From Colwellia sp. (GTDB lineage: Bacteria; Pseudomonadota; Gammaproteobacteria; Enterobacterales; Alteromonadaceae): a stretch of DNA of 51,031 bases. Positions within the stretch are counted from its first letter, which is position 1. Every line of letters starts with the position of its first letter. The DNA lies in NCBI GenBank assembly GCA_013215655.1, contig JABSOX010000037.1:1-51031 (forward strand), given 5' to 3'. This document shows positions 42,670-50,968 of the stretch, piece after piece. A program made the translations under genes and the position numbers. The notes under the pieces are model-generated. The model made no database searches, was not told the origin of the DNA, and was given only the letters and a program-made list of their open reading frames with translations.

Positions 42670-43338
42670 ATGTTTACAGGTATTATCGAAGCAGTTGGAA
42701 ACCTTAGCGCTATTAACATTAATAGCCAAGGAGCACGTATTGTTGTATCGACGGGTTTACTTGATATGAGTGATGTTAAATTAGGTGATTCATTTGCTAC
42801 TAATGGTATTTGTTTAACCGTGGTTGCCTTTGATAGCAGCTCTTTTAGCGCCGATGTTTCCAATGAAACGTTAACGCGAACGGGCTTTGTTAATTATCAA
42901 ACAGGACAGGCGGTTAATTTAGAAAAAGCAATGTTACCCACCACACGTTTTGGTGGTCATATGGTTTCTGGTCATGTTGATGCTGTAAGTGAAATTTTGG
43001 CGATAAATCATGACGGCAACAGTATTCATTATTGGTTATCAATGCCAAAAGACTTAGCACCTTATATTGCCGAGAAAGGCTCAATTACTATTGATGGCAC
43101 CAGTTTAACGATTAATGCTTTAAAACAAGATCAGTTTCGCTTGACGATAGTGCCACACACTACAGCGCAAACAATTATTCAACAATACCAAGTGGGCACG
43201 AAGGTTAACTTAGAGGTTGATTTAATCGCCCGTTACCTTGAACGATTGCTGTTTTGCAACAAACAAAATACAACTGACGAACAGCAAACATCAGGTGTCA
43301 CCCACGAATTATTGGCTCGTAGTGGTTTTATCAAATAA
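42670..43338 (+). CDS. ribE: Riboflavin synthase alpha chain
   Basis: A 222-residue riboflavin synthase with two lumazine-binding repeats. The start MFTGIIEAVG is the family signature, repeat one has GICLTVV and the second repeat begins near residue 97 with FGGHMVSGHVD, then GTSLTIN. It dismutates two lumazines to riboflavin. AAGAGA precedes the ATG. The C-terminal tail (about 200-222, with NKQNTTDEQQTSG) is a little longer than usual. No riboswitch is visible before it. Confidence 0.96.
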   Translation: MFTGIIEAVGNLSAININSQGARIVVSTGLLDMSDVKLGDSFATNGICLTVVAFDSSSFSADVSNETLTRTGFVNYQTGQAVNLEKAMLPTTRFGGHMVSGHVDAVSEILAINHDGNSIHYWLSMPKDLAPYIAEKGSITIDGTSLTINALKQDQFRLTIVPHTTAQTIIQQYQVGTKVNLEVDLIARYLERLLFCNKQNTTDEQQTSGVTHELLARSGFIK

Positions 43339-43375
43339 ATCACCTGCCTAAATTTTATTTAACAAAGAGATTGTC

Positions 43376-44485
43376 ATGAACTTAAATACTCCCCAAGAAA
43401 TTATCGATGATATTGCTCAAGGTAAAATGGTTATCCTTATGGATGATGAAGATCGTGAAAATGAAGGTGACTTCATTATGGCGGCAGAAAAAGTAACACC
43501 TGAAGCGATTAATTTCATGGCAACCCATGGTCGTGGTTTGATCTGTATGCCAATGACGGTAGAAAAATGTCAGCAGTTAAAGTTACCTTTAATGGTTGAA
43601 AAAAATGATGCACAGTTTAGTACCAATTTCACTGTTTCTATTGAAGCGGCTCAAGGGGTTACCACGGGGATTTCTGCTGGAGACCGTGCGATTACTGTTT
43701 TAGCTGCTGTGGCAAAAGATGCTAACCACTTAAGTATCGTTCAGCCGGGTCACATATTTCCTTTAATTGCCAAAGATGGTGGTGTCCTTAATCGTGCCGG
43801 TCATACTGAAGCTGGAACTGACTTAGCCCGCTTAGCAGGCTTAGAGCCTGCTGCGGTTATTGTTGAAATTTTAAATGAAGACGGGACGATGGCACGTCGA
43901 CCTGATTTAGAAATTATCGCACAAAAACATGGTTTAAAAATGGGCACTATCGCCGATTTAATTGAATATCGCAATGCTAATGAAACTACGATTGAACGTA
44001 TCTCACAATGTAAAATGCCAACTGCATTTGGCGAGTTTGATTTAACTGTATTTAAAGATACCATTGATGGTCAAGCGCACTTTGCGTTAACAAAAGGCGA
44101 AATTAAAGCTGAACAACCAACACTCGTGCGAGTGCATTTAGAAAATACCTTTAGAGATTTATTATTTAGTGAACGTGAAAGTGTAGCGACTTGGCCAATG
44201 GCTGACGCGTTAGAAAAAATCTCAAAAGAAGGTGGTGTATTGGTATTGCTGGGTAAACATGAATCACCATCATCTTTAATTGCACAAGTGGAAAAATACG
44301 CCAAACAAGATGCTGGCGAAGTTGTGAATGAAGTTAAACGTCATATCGGTTCACGTAATGTTGGTGTGGGTTCACAAATCTTATCTAATTTAGGGGTGAG
44401 TAAAATGCGCTTATTAAGTTCACAAACTAAGTATCATTCTCTATCAGGTTTTGGCTTGGAAGTGGTTGAATATATTAGTGAATAG
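43376..44485 (+). CDS. ribBA: 3,4-DHBP synthase with degenerate GTP-cyclohydrolase II half (RibBA type)
   Basis: A 369-residue fusion. Residues 1-200 form an intact RibB ([11 protein letters not shown] acidic loop, [16 protein letters not shown]), which makes dihydroxybutanone phosphate from ribulose 5-phosphate. Residues 205-369 have the RibA fold, but the zinc-binding cysteines of true GTP cyclohydrolase II are missing: the usual RVHSECLTGD is [10 protein letters not shown] here, and the region has no Cys. The RibA half is therefore probably inactive, as in known RibBX-type proteins, and a separate ribA is expected elsewhere. It lies 37 bp after ribE. Confidence 0.92.
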   Translation: MNLNTPQEIIDDIAQGKMVILMDDEDRENEGDFIMAAEKVTPEAINFMATHGRGLICMPMTVEKCQQLKLPLMVEKNDAQFSTNFTVSIEAAQGVTTGISAGDRAITVLAAVAKDANHLSIVQPGHIFPLIAKDGGVLNRAGHTEAGTDLARLAGLEPAAVIVEILNEDGTMARRPDLEIIAQKHGLKMGTIADLIEYRNANETTIERISQCKMPTAFGEFDLTVFKDTIDGQAHFALTKGEIKAEQPTLVRVHLENTFRDLLFSERESVATWPMADALEKISKEGGVLVLLGKHESPSSLIAQVEKYAKQDAGEVVNEVKRHIGSRNVGVGSQILSNLGVSKMRLLSSQTKYHSLSGFGLEVVEYISE

Positions 44486-44507
44486 TTTTAACTGTTACAG
44501 TTAACAT

Positions 44508-44532
44508 AAAAGCTACCTAGGTAGCTTTTTTT
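44508..44532 (+). terminator. Terminator after ribBA
   Basis: AAAAGCTACC and GGTAGCTTTT form a stem through the central TA, followed by a T-run. It lies 22 bp behind the ribBA stop and should end the nrdR-rib transcript. Confidence 0.85.
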
Positions 44533-44569
44533 ATTAAAATGACTGACTACTTATCCAAAGTTCGGGTAC

Positions 44570-45334
44570 TTACAAAGTTAAGTCAATTTGATTGGTCATA
44601 AATATATTGGCTCTTAGTTTCTTTGAAATAAGCTCACTATGTCGACCCATTTCTTTCAATTCTTTTAATCCCCTATTGAATGCTACTGCTATTTTTCTTG
44701 ATTTGAATACGGGGTGATATTTGTAGGGTGAGGTAAAAACATGCATTCGCATATTTTTCAGTGCTTCACGTGACGATTGTCTATAGAGGTTAGTATGGTA
44801 GTCAAAAATATTTTTATCAGACAAGACAATATCAACTAAACCGAGTTGCAATAGCCTTACTTGATTTAGTTGCACGGATGTTTGCGAATGTTTGTAACTC
44901 TCAGGTAGCCACCTTGGATAGTGCTTTTTAGCGTCTTGAAAAGATAATAAGGTATATTCATTTAAATCAGATGGACTTCTTATTGTGATATCTTTTTCCT
45001 CTAAGGTAAAGAAAACATCATGATACTCAATTGTTGTATCACCATAAAAAATATCTTTTTCTTTTTTAGTTGCTGTTATATACCTATGGGCAGCATCAAC
45101 TTTTCCTTGATTGAATATAAATTTTACCCTACCCAACTGTGTATACACAGGAACTAATTCATGCCCTTCAAGAGCTAGTGCTTCTTTAATTATTAGTAGC
45201 TCCACACCGCTGTTATTCTCTTCGATAATATAAGGAGCGAGTGATTGACCAAAAACCATAACCACTTTTTCACTATAAGCATTTAAAGACGTTAGGATAA
45301 AAAAGAAGTGGACAATATATTTGAAATAAGGCAT
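44570..45334 (-). CDS. Periplasmic solute-binding protein, family 3-like
   Basis: A 254-residue exported protein with a signal peptide (MPYFKYIVHFFFILTSLNAY). It has the type-II periplasmic-binding fold of amino-acid-binding proteins: VMVFGQSLAPYIIEENNSGV at the start, then a segment with GVELLIIKEALALEGHEL and FNQGKVDAAHRY. No transporter genes are near, so it may be one of the orphan SBP_bac_3 proteins common in Alteromonadales that act as sensors or as part of an unlinked importer. The ligand is unknown. Confidence 0.8.
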   Translation of the reverse strand: MPYFKYIVHFFFILTSLNAYSEKVVMVFGQSLAPYIIEENNSGVELLIIKEALALEGHELVPVYTQLGRVKFIFNQGKVDAAHRYITATKKEKDIFYGDTTIEYHDVFFTLEEKDITIRSPSDLNEYTLLSFQDAKKHYPRWLPESYKHSQTSVQLNQVRLLQLGLVDIVLSDKNIFDYHTNLYRQSSREALKNMRMHVFTSPYKYHPVFKSRKIAVAFNRGLKELKEMGRHSELISKKLRANIFMTNQIDLTL

Positions 45335-45390
45335 TTCATACGGATTAATTGTGCATAGATTAGTTGAGTATAGACAATATATGCAGATAC

Positions 45391-45417
45391 AAAAAACGCT
45401 ACATTAAGTAGCGTTTT
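45391..45417 (-). terminator. Terminator after efpL
   Basis: AAAACGCTAC (45393-45402) and GTAGCGTTTT (45408-45417) form a 10-bp stem. On the minus strand it ends in a T-run, downstream of efpL. It is nearly symmetric and could work both ways. Confidence 0.75.
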
Positions 45418-45461
45418 ATGTACAGGATGTACGGTCAACTTTTTAGTTCCAGACAAAAGTT

Positions 45462-45491
45462 AAATACTTACGTCCATGTAAGCAATGTCGA
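45462..45491. repeat. REP-like copy between efpL and its terminator
   Basis: CTTACGTCCATGTAAG is a palindrome followed by CAATGTCGA, similar in layout to 42528-42559 (CTACATCCATGTAG followed by ACAACCTCGA). Confidence 0.45.
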
Positions 45492-45564
45492 AATTGCAGG
45501 AGCATAATTTCGTGTATAAGGTGAACCTCTAGATAGTAATCTCTTTTAGCGATTTATATATTTA

Positions 45565-46140
45565 TTACTTTGAGTCGGCACGACCCATAAATTTACGATC
45601 TTCGGTATTGATTTTAATTTTATCACCAGTAGAAATATGCTCAGGTACTTGTACGGTTAAGCCGGTAGAAAGTATTGCCGGTTTGGTACGGGCTGTTGCA
45701 GAGCCACCTTTAATTGATGGGTCAGTTTCAGTAATCACTAATTCAACACTAGGCGGCAAATCAATGCCAACCGCCGCACCATCAACGATAATTATCGACA
45801 TGTCTTGAGTATTTTCATCAATAAAGAGTACTTCATCGGCGATGCTTTCTTTATTGAGGTTATATGGCGTGTAATCTTCGTTATCCATAAAAACATATTC
45901 ATCACCATCGAGGTAAGAATACATCACTTTACGTCGAGTTAAATCTGCCATGGTAAGCATGTCACTATCTTTAAAGGTATGATCAACCTTTGCGCCAGAA
46001 ACTACATTGTACATACGCATACGGTATAAACTACCACCCGCACGACCTTGAGGTACTGAGCGTTCAATGCCTCTAATAATGTAAACTCCGTTGTTAAATT
46101 CAATTGCTGCATTCTTCTTAACATCACTAGCTTTTGGCAC
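45565..46140 (-). CDS. efpL: Elongation factor P-like protein EfpL (YeiP)
   Basis: A 191-residue EF-P paralogue. The tip loop of domain I is [20 protein letters not shown] with Arg where EF-P has its modified Lys, the mark of the YeiP/EfpL group. TLTRR-like [20 protein letters not shown] and [10 protein letters not shown] identify the family. It binds stalled ribosomes and relieves arrest at difficult sequences without needing a modified lysine. It is a single gene with its own downstream terminator. Confidence 0.93.
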   Translation of the reverse strand: MPKASDVKKNAAIEFNNGVYIIRGIERSVPQGRAGGSLYRMRMYNVVSGAKVDHTFKDSDMLTMADLTRRKVMYSYLDGDEYVFMDNEDYTPYNLNKESIADEVLFIDENTQDMSIIIVDGAAVGIDLPPSVELVITETDPSIKGGSATARTKPAILSTGLTVQVPEHISTGDKIKINTEDRKFMGRADSK

Positions 46141-46231
46141 GATAAAATTTCCTAATAAAAATAATGAGAGAAAAATAACATGTACTGAATTTTATGCAAG
46201 TTTTTACTCTCTTTGGCGATGATAAATTGAG

Positions 46232-47761
46232 CTATAAGTTTGGAGCCTTACGGTGTTTGGTTGCTTGTTCATAACCATAAGCGGCTTCGATCAATACCCC
46301 TTCTTGTAGTTTTCCCGAAAAAAGTGATAAACCAACGGGTAAACCATGTACATAACCCATAGGTACAGTTATGTGTGGGTAACCTGATATAGCAGCGACT
46401 GATGATGAGGCACCTAAGTAATGGTCGCCATTAACCCAGTCTGTTTTCCATGCTGGCGCTGTAGTTGGCGCAATAATCAAATCAAGTTGGTACTTTTTAA
46501 GTACTGTATCAATTCCGTCTTTTTGCGTAGCTAGTTTGGCTTTTGCTAAGGCATCGACATAAACTTTTTCATTTAAATCACCTTTAGCTTGTGCCATTGC
46601 AAATATCTCTTGTTCAAAATATGGCATTTCTACTTTAGCGTGTTGTTCATTATATATAATAAGTTCAGCAAGTGACTTAGGTAAACCTTGGGCGGTATCT
46701 GCCAAATATTGATTAAGACCATGTTTAAATTCATATAACAGTACTTCAAATTCTGCATCACCCCATTGGTCGCTATTATCAAAATTGGTATTATCAATAA
46801 TGATCGCACCTTGTGCTCTTAAATCTTTGATTGCTTGTTCAAAAACCTGGTCAGTTTTTTTATGATAAGCCATAAAATTTCGTGCAATACCGATGCGTTT
46901 ACCTTGTAAACCATTGCGTTTTAAATGAGATAAATAATCAATGGTGGAAGGAGTTGTGCCGTTATCATTTTTATCTGCGGCGACCATAGCACTCAGTAGT
47001 ATCACAGCGTCAGTAACATTACGCGCCATGGGCCCAGCAGTATCTTGGCTATGAGCAATAGGAATAATACCATCACGACTTACCGTACCTAACGTTGGTT
47101 TAATGCCAACAATGCCATTGATAGCGGCAGGGCAAGTTACTGAGCCATCTGTTTCTGTACCAACAGCAATAGTGGCTAAATTGGCCGCTACAGCAACACC
47201 TGAGCCTGAACTTGAACCACATGGGCTTGTGGTTAAGTCATAGGGATTATTAGTTTGTCCCCATAGGCCACTCCAGCCACTTGATGCTGAAGTTGAACGA
47301 AAATTTGCCCATTCACTTAAATTACTTTTGCCTAAAATTATGGCTCCTGCCTTTTTAAGCTGTTGCACAAAAAAAGCATCATCATTCGGGAAATTATTTT
47401 TTAAAGCATGTGAACCTGCAGTATTTGCCATGCCATCGGTCGTATCAATATTATCTTTTAGTAACACTGGAATACCATGTAAAACACCGGTTAGCCCTGA
47501 TTTTATAAAATTTTCATCTAAAGCTTTAGCTTGTGTTAAAGCATTTTTATTTATTTGCACAACAGCATTGAGTTGCTTATCAAATTTTTCTATACGTTTT
47601 AAGTAAAATTTTACCAACTGCTCACTGGTTAACTTTCCTTGTTGCATTTTCTGATGAATTTCTTGAATAGAAAGCTCGTCAATAGCGTGGCTAAAAGTAT
47701 GAGCAGAAAGGGGCAAGCTACATAAACCAATGAAAATAAGGATATGACAAAAATAGCGCAT
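46232..47761 (-). CDS. Exported amidase (amidase signature family)
   Basis: A 509-residue protein with a signal peptide (MRYFCHILIFIGLCSLPLSA). The amidase signature has the Ser-cisSer-Lys triad: Lys in PVLLKDNIDT, the cis-Ser in CGSSSGSGVAVAANL and the nucleophile Ser in GTETDGSVTCPAA. Such enzymes hydrolyse amide bonds of small molecules or peptides; being exported, it should act in the periplasm. The substrate is unknown. It is a single gene, and the palindrome just upstream may be its operator. Confidence 0.92.
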   Translation of the reverse strand: MRYFCHILIFIGLCSLPLSAHTFSHAIDELSIQEIHQKMQQGKLTSEQLVKFYLKRIEKFDKQLNAVVQINKNALTQAKALDENFIKSGLTGVLHGIPVLLKDNIDTTDGMANTAGSHALKNNFPNDDAFFVQQLKKAGAIILGKSNLSEWANFRSTSASSGWSGLWGQTNNPYDLTTSPCGSSSGSGVAVAANLATIAVGTETDGSVTCPAAINGIVGIKPTLGTVSRDGIIPIAHSQDTAGPMARNVTDAVILLSAMVAADKNDNGTTPSTIDYLSHLKRNGLQGKRIGIARNFMAYHKKTDQVFEQAIKDLRAQGAIIIDNTNFDNSDQWGDAEFEVLLYEFKHGLNQYLADTAQGLPKSLAELIIYNEQHAKVEMPYFEQEIFAMAQAKGDLNEKVYVDALAKAKLATQKDGIDTVLKKYQLDLIIAPTTAPAWKTDWVNGDHYLGASSSVAAISGYPHITVPMGYVHGLPVGLSLFSGKLQEGVLIEAAYGYEQATKHRKAPNL

Positions 47762-47772
47762 AATGATCCTAA

Positions 47773-47793
47773 AATGATATTTTAATTATCATT
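47773..47793. promoter_or_regulatory. Palindrome upstream of the amidase gene
   Basis: AATGATA (47773-47779) and TATCATT (47787-47793) flank a 7-bp AT core. It lies 12 bp before the amidase start and has a Fur-like composition, but the match to the Fur consensus is weak. A role as operator is a guess. Confidence 0.25.
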
Positions 47794-48127
47794 ATTTATA
47801 TCGTTATTATGGGCTTAGTACTATCTTTTATATAAATGAGCTATTCATAGAAGGGCGGTATTTGTTGCTTAAAGCTTACGCTTTAAGGGTAAACTGGTCG
47901 ATACGAGGGATAATACTTATTATGGCTTGAAGAGCCATTGCTCCCATTTATTTGTTTGGACAAAGTTCTTTTAAGATTCATAAATTATTAAGGAACCCTT
48001 TAGGTTATTGAATTTTAATCTGAGCCATTTATTAACAGGAATAAATGGCAACCGTTAACGACAAGAGCCACCACTTTGCGGACATTATAAGATTCATGGG
48101 AATTTGGTTTCGGATTAGATTTCGTAT
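47794..48127. other. Intergenic stretch between amidase and right cassette array
   Basis: No credible gene on either strand. It holds a short perfect hairpin (CTTAAAGC / GCTTTAAG around 47872-47891). It is the boundary between chromosome and the distal end of the right cassette array. No integrase gene or attI-like site was seen. Confidence 0.4.
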
Positions 48128-48226
48128 CTGTAACGCTCAAATAATGGGCTAAAAATAGTTTGCTAAAATTGTGTAGCGTAGCGAAACCGAGCAAACTGTT
48201 AGTCCTGATTAATTTGCTTGTTATAT
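48128..48226 (-). repeat. attC site, last of the right array
   Basis: 99 bp on the minus strand. R'' reads GTTATAT on the plus strand (48220-48226) and is complemented by R' of the next site (ATATAAC, 48843-48849). Inner arms are AGTTTGCTAAAAT and GAGCAAACTG. The R' at its chromosome side is CTGTAAC (48128-48134), the expected kind of deviation for the final site of an array. Confidence 0.9.
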
Positions 48227-48238
48227 TTTACCTAAATA

Positions 48239-48802
48239 CTACTCTGAGGGATTAAGCCTCATATGTTTTAAATTTGATTTTGAAACTACCCCATTTTTTA
48301 CGAGCATTTTACTTTTTATTTTGAAAGATAATTTAAAAAATACAATTGGTAATAAAATCATAGAACTAAAAAACACAAGTGTCCACCAGTCACCGTTACG
48401 TTGGCACTTAATGCAATTGTCTAGATCTGAAATGTTTACACCTAATACATAAGTAGCTAAAAAACCAAAAGGAAAAGAACAGAAGAAACCAATAACTAGG
48501 TAGATATAAGGAAGACTACGGAGAGATTTTTCAGCTAACCTAAAATTATTATATTCTTCTTTATTAGCAAAACTTAAGGGGGCAAGATATTCTTTTTTCT
48601 TATCAATAAGCCCTTTGATTAAATACTTAATCCCAAAATAAAATACGCATAACATCATAATCCAATATTCGGTGAAATTATCGTAAGGATTGAATACAAA
48701 GAAATACCCGTCCCATGAAAAATATGTTTCCTTTATATCTATCCCAAACATTCCATAAATAAGTAGAGTACTTCCTAAGGCAACATATTTTTGGTTACTC
48801 AT
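48239..48802 (-). CDS. Membrane protein of unknown function (cassette gene)
   Basis: A 187-residue integral-membrane protein with about four hydrophobic segments (about 7-22, 44-62, 94-117, 138-160). A short external part has CIKCQRNGDWW, a possible metal or disulfide site. I do not recognise the family. It is the single gene of a cassette with matching R'/R'' cores; AGAGGGATTTATG is the ribosome site and start. Confidence 0.7.
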   Translation of the reverse strand: MSNQKYVALGSTLLIYGMFGIDIKETYFSWDGYFFVFNPYDNFTEYWIMMLCVFYFGIKYLIKGLIDKKKEYLAPLSFANKEEYNNFRLAEKSLRSLPYIYLVIGFFCSFPFGFLATYVLGVNISDLDNCIKCQRNGDWWTLVFFSSMILLPIVFFKLSFKIKSKMLVKNGVVSKSNLKHMRLNPSE

Positions 48803-48842
48803 AAATCCCTCTATATTCTGGCATCCAAACCTATACAGTATA

Positions 48843-48942
48843 ATATAACGCCTAAATAAGAGGCAAATAGTAGTTGGTTAAAATAAGCGACGTAGGAGCA
48901 AAAGCCAACTGTTATTTGTCCTGCTTGATTTTCTTGTATGCC
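48843..48942 (-). repeat. attC site
   Basis: About 100 bp, minus strand. R' reads ATATAAC on the plus strand (48843-48849). R'' is decayed (GTATGCC, 48936-48942) against the expected GTTAGCC of its cassette. Inner arms are GTTGGTTAAAAT and AGCCAACTG. Confidence 0.88.
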
Positions 48943-49416
48943 TTAAAACTTCACAGTTATAGCCTGCCCAATAACCACTCCTTTCCATTGCTCATTTAAT
49001 TGGTTAAGTAATAAAACTAAATCGCGGTACTGGATTTCAGAAACAACTGGTACAGGGATATTTCTATTTTCACAAGTTTGTTGAAGTAGATAATTGAATG
49101 AATCAAACGCCATATCACCAGACCACAATAATGATTGAAAAGATTCAACCATAGATTCAGTTTGCCAAACATCAATCTTATCTGCGATATCACGAGACAG
49201 CTCATTGTGTTCAAGTTTAAAACTGATATTAGCACCTGCTTTCAATTGGCCATAAAAAGCACCTTTGATATCTAATGTCTTCTCCACAACAAAATGGATC
49301 ATATCGTGTGGAGCAATTCCTTGCTCTGGCATCTTAGTTTCAGTTGATGTTTGATCATCTCTGATACATTTCAGATAGCCATGCCTATCAGAACCTTTCT
49401 TAAAAGTTATTTCCAT
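48943..49416 (-). CDS. Hypothetical protein (cassette gene)
   Basis: A 157-residue soluble protein without signal peptide or membrane segment. It begins MEITFKKGSDRHGYLKCIRD, and its centre has IAPHDMIHFVVEKTLDIKGA with a regular helical pattern. The stop codon lies against its attC site and the start is 22 bp from the next R' core (AAGGAGTAAGCCG ribosome site), so it is a single-gene cassette. I do not recognise a named family. Confidence 0.7.
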   Translation of the reverse strand: MEITFKKGSDRHGYLKCIRDDQTSTETKMPEQGIAPHDMIHFVVEKTLDIKGAFYGQLKAGANISFKLEHNELSRDIADKIDVWQTESMVESFQSLLWSGDMAFDSFNYLLQQTCENRNIPVPVVSEIQYRDLVLLLNQLNEQWKGVVIGQAITVKF

Positions 49417-49437
49417 ATTATCGGCTTACTCCTTTAA

Positions 49438-49538
49438 GGCTAACGCCTAAATAACAGGCTAAGTAATGGTTGGCTAAAATTAGCTACGAAGGAGCAAAAG
49501 CCAACTGTTTTTTGTCCTTATTAAAACGCTTGTTAGGT
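49438..49538 (-). repeat. attC site
   Basis: 101 bp, minus strand. R' reads GGCTAAC (49438-49444), R'' GTTAGGT (49532-49538), the latter matching ACCTAAC at 49847. Inner arms are GGTTGGCTAAAAT and AGCCAACTG. Confidence 0.93.
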
Positions 49539-49552
49539 GAATAATCACCCAA

Positions 49553-49828
49553 CTATTGAGCTAGAAAATATACACCAAACACTAAACCGAAATACATAAT
49601 CAAAGAAAAAATACTACCAACAATATTTAAAACAGTTGAAACACCAAAAAATTGAAAGCTTAAAGCTGCATATAACGCTTTAGGTCGTGATTGAAATGAA
49701 TGAAAAAATTTGAATTCGGTTAACTCTGCCGCTAATGTTTGATTACTTTTAATCTCATTATCAATTACTTTGTCATAAACCAATGCAACTAAATAAAACA
49801 ATATTAAAAAGACTAAGATAGGATGCAT
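49553..49828 (-). CDS. Small membrane protein (cassette gene)
   Basis: A 91-residue protein starting MHPILVFLILFYLVALVYDK, with a first membrane segment at about 3-18 and a second stretch at about 55-88. The open frame extends upstream to 49870, but that part overlaps the attC site; the ATG at 49828 has AGGAATATT at the right distance. The family is unknown. It is a single-gene cassette with matching GTTAGGT/ACCTAAC cores. Confidence 0.65.
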   Translation of the reverse strand: MHPILVFLILFYLVALVYDKVIDNEIKSNQTLAAELTEFKFFHSFQSRPKALYAALSFQFFGVSTVLNIVGSIFSLIMYFGLVFGVYFLAQ

Positions 49829-49846
49829 AACTAATATTCCTGATTC

Positions 49847-49946
49847 ACCTAACGCCCCATTAAGAGGCAAATAATAGTTGGCTAAAATAAGCGACGAAGG
49901 AGCAAATAGCCAACTGTTATTTGTCCTTTTAAATGACTTGTTATGT
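49847..49946 (-). repeat. attC site
   Basis: 100 bp, minus strand. R' ACCTAAC (49847-49853) matches GTTAGGT at 49532. R'' reads GTTATGT (49940-49946), matching ACATAAC at 50363. Confidence 0.93.
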
Positions 49947-49950
49947 TTTG

Positions 49951-50346
49951 TTACACCGTTCCCTTTGGGTGTCTAGGGAGATCGTCTTCTATATTGAGCC
50001 ATGATACCGCATCGTTTGTGTAAATATGGAATTCTGGTTCTACCGTTTCTGGGTCATCTAGTGTTCCCGAGTTAATATCGACAGTCTCAGTATTATTGTT
50101 CTCTCTATAGCATATTTGAGTACCGCATTTACTACAGAATTCGCGATGACCTGACGGTGAAGAACTGTATGTCGATGGCTTCCCTTTAGTGTAGGTAAAT
50201 GCACCTTCAGGGAAAGAAGCGAAGGATACAACTGGTGCGCCTGTAGATTTCCTGCAAATAGAGCAGTGGCAATACCCAGTTTCCATTGGTTTTTGTATAG
50301 ATTCATACCGTATTTCGCCACACAAGCAGCCTCCGGAAAAAATCAT
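49951..50346 (-). CDS. GFA-family protein (formaldehyde-activating enzyme/CENP-V fold)
   Basis: A 131-residue protein of the glutathione-dependent formaldehyde-activating family. The zinc ligands are complete: CLCGEIRYE, CHCSICRKSTG and CSKCGTQI. Despite the family name, few members are shown to act on formaldehyde. It begins MIFSGGCLCG with CTAGGAGACGC as ribosome site. It is a single-gene cassette, and GFA proteins are frequent cargo of marine integrons. Confidence 0.88.
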   Translation of the reverse strand: MIFSGGCLCGEIRYESIQKPMETGYCHCSICRKSTGAPVVSFASFPEGAFTYTKGKPSTYSSSPSGHREFCSKCGTQICYRENNNTETVDINSGTLDDPETVEPEFHIYTNDAVSWLNIEDDLPRHPKGTV

Positions 50347-50362
50347 CTTGCGTCTCCTAGGA

Positions 50363-50459
50363 ACATAACGCCCTGTTAATGGGCAAAAATTAGTTGGCTA
50401 AAATGTTGAGGAACGAAAACAGCCAACTGGTTTTTGTCCTATTAAACAGCTTGTTATGT
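50363..50459 (-). repeat. attC site
   Basis: 97 bp, minus strand. R' ACATAAC (50363-50369) matches GTTATGT at 49940; R'' is GTTATGT (50453-50459). Inner arms are AGTTGGCTAAAATG and CAGCCAACTGG. Confidence 0.93.
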
Positions 50460-50461
50460 TT

Positions 50462-50932
50462 TTATGTTAACTCTATTTGCCAAGCATAATTGTCTTTGTT
50501 TATAACTAATTTTACTAGCCATTTCTTTGTACGTTTTGGTCTGTAAAATGGAAGAGGAATCTCGTAATTAATAGCCAACGTGTATGAACAAGAATTTGCG
50601 GCACTCCCAAAAAGTGTACCGAAGTGAGGCAATACAGGTATTTCAGTTTTTTCCCCTGAACCTAGCCTCAATACAGCCTTACCACAATTGTGTGCATTAT
50701 TACCTGTTAGCTTCCCACCTTCAGTTTGAAAGTCGAGATTTAAAACATCGTACACTATTTTTTCTGCTGGGAGCTTACCAATATTTTTAATTACAAATCT
50801 AGACTCAAGGTTTTGATTTATTTTGTCCTTCGTTTCTTCGATACTGATATTCGGAGGAAAAGCGTAATAAGCAACTAGGCCCCCCATAATGCTCACAATA
50901 CTGATAGAACTAATAATTGAAATGGCATCCAT
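50462..50932 (-). CDS. Single-pass membrane-anchored protein (cassette gene)
   Basis: A 156-residue protein. One N-terminal membrane segment (ISIISSISIVSIMGGLVAYY) precedes a beta-rich domain (ESRFVIKNIGKLPAEKIVYD, then LRLGSGEKTEIPVLPHFG) that looks like an Ig-type fold. The ATG at 50932 is preferred to the TTG at 50947 because GAGG lies nine bases before it. It shares its overall plan with the chromosomal protein at 33400-34071. Function unknown. Confidence 0.65.
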   Translation of the reverse strand: MDAISIISSISIVSIMGGLVAYYAFPPNISIEETKDKINQNLESRFVIKNIGKLPAEKIVYDVLNLDFQTEGGKLTGNNAHNCGKAVLRLGSGEKTEIPVLPHFGTLFGSAANSCSYTLAINYEIPLPFYRPKRTKKWLVKLVINKDNYAWQIELT

Positions 50933-50968
50933 ATCCAAAAACCTCAAATCAACTTAAATGTGCGGAAA

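Noticed and set aside
47773-47793. A second clear Fur box
   Set aside because: The palindrome has the wrong spacing for the hexamer pattern and an AT-only core; it is kept only as a low-confidence operator.
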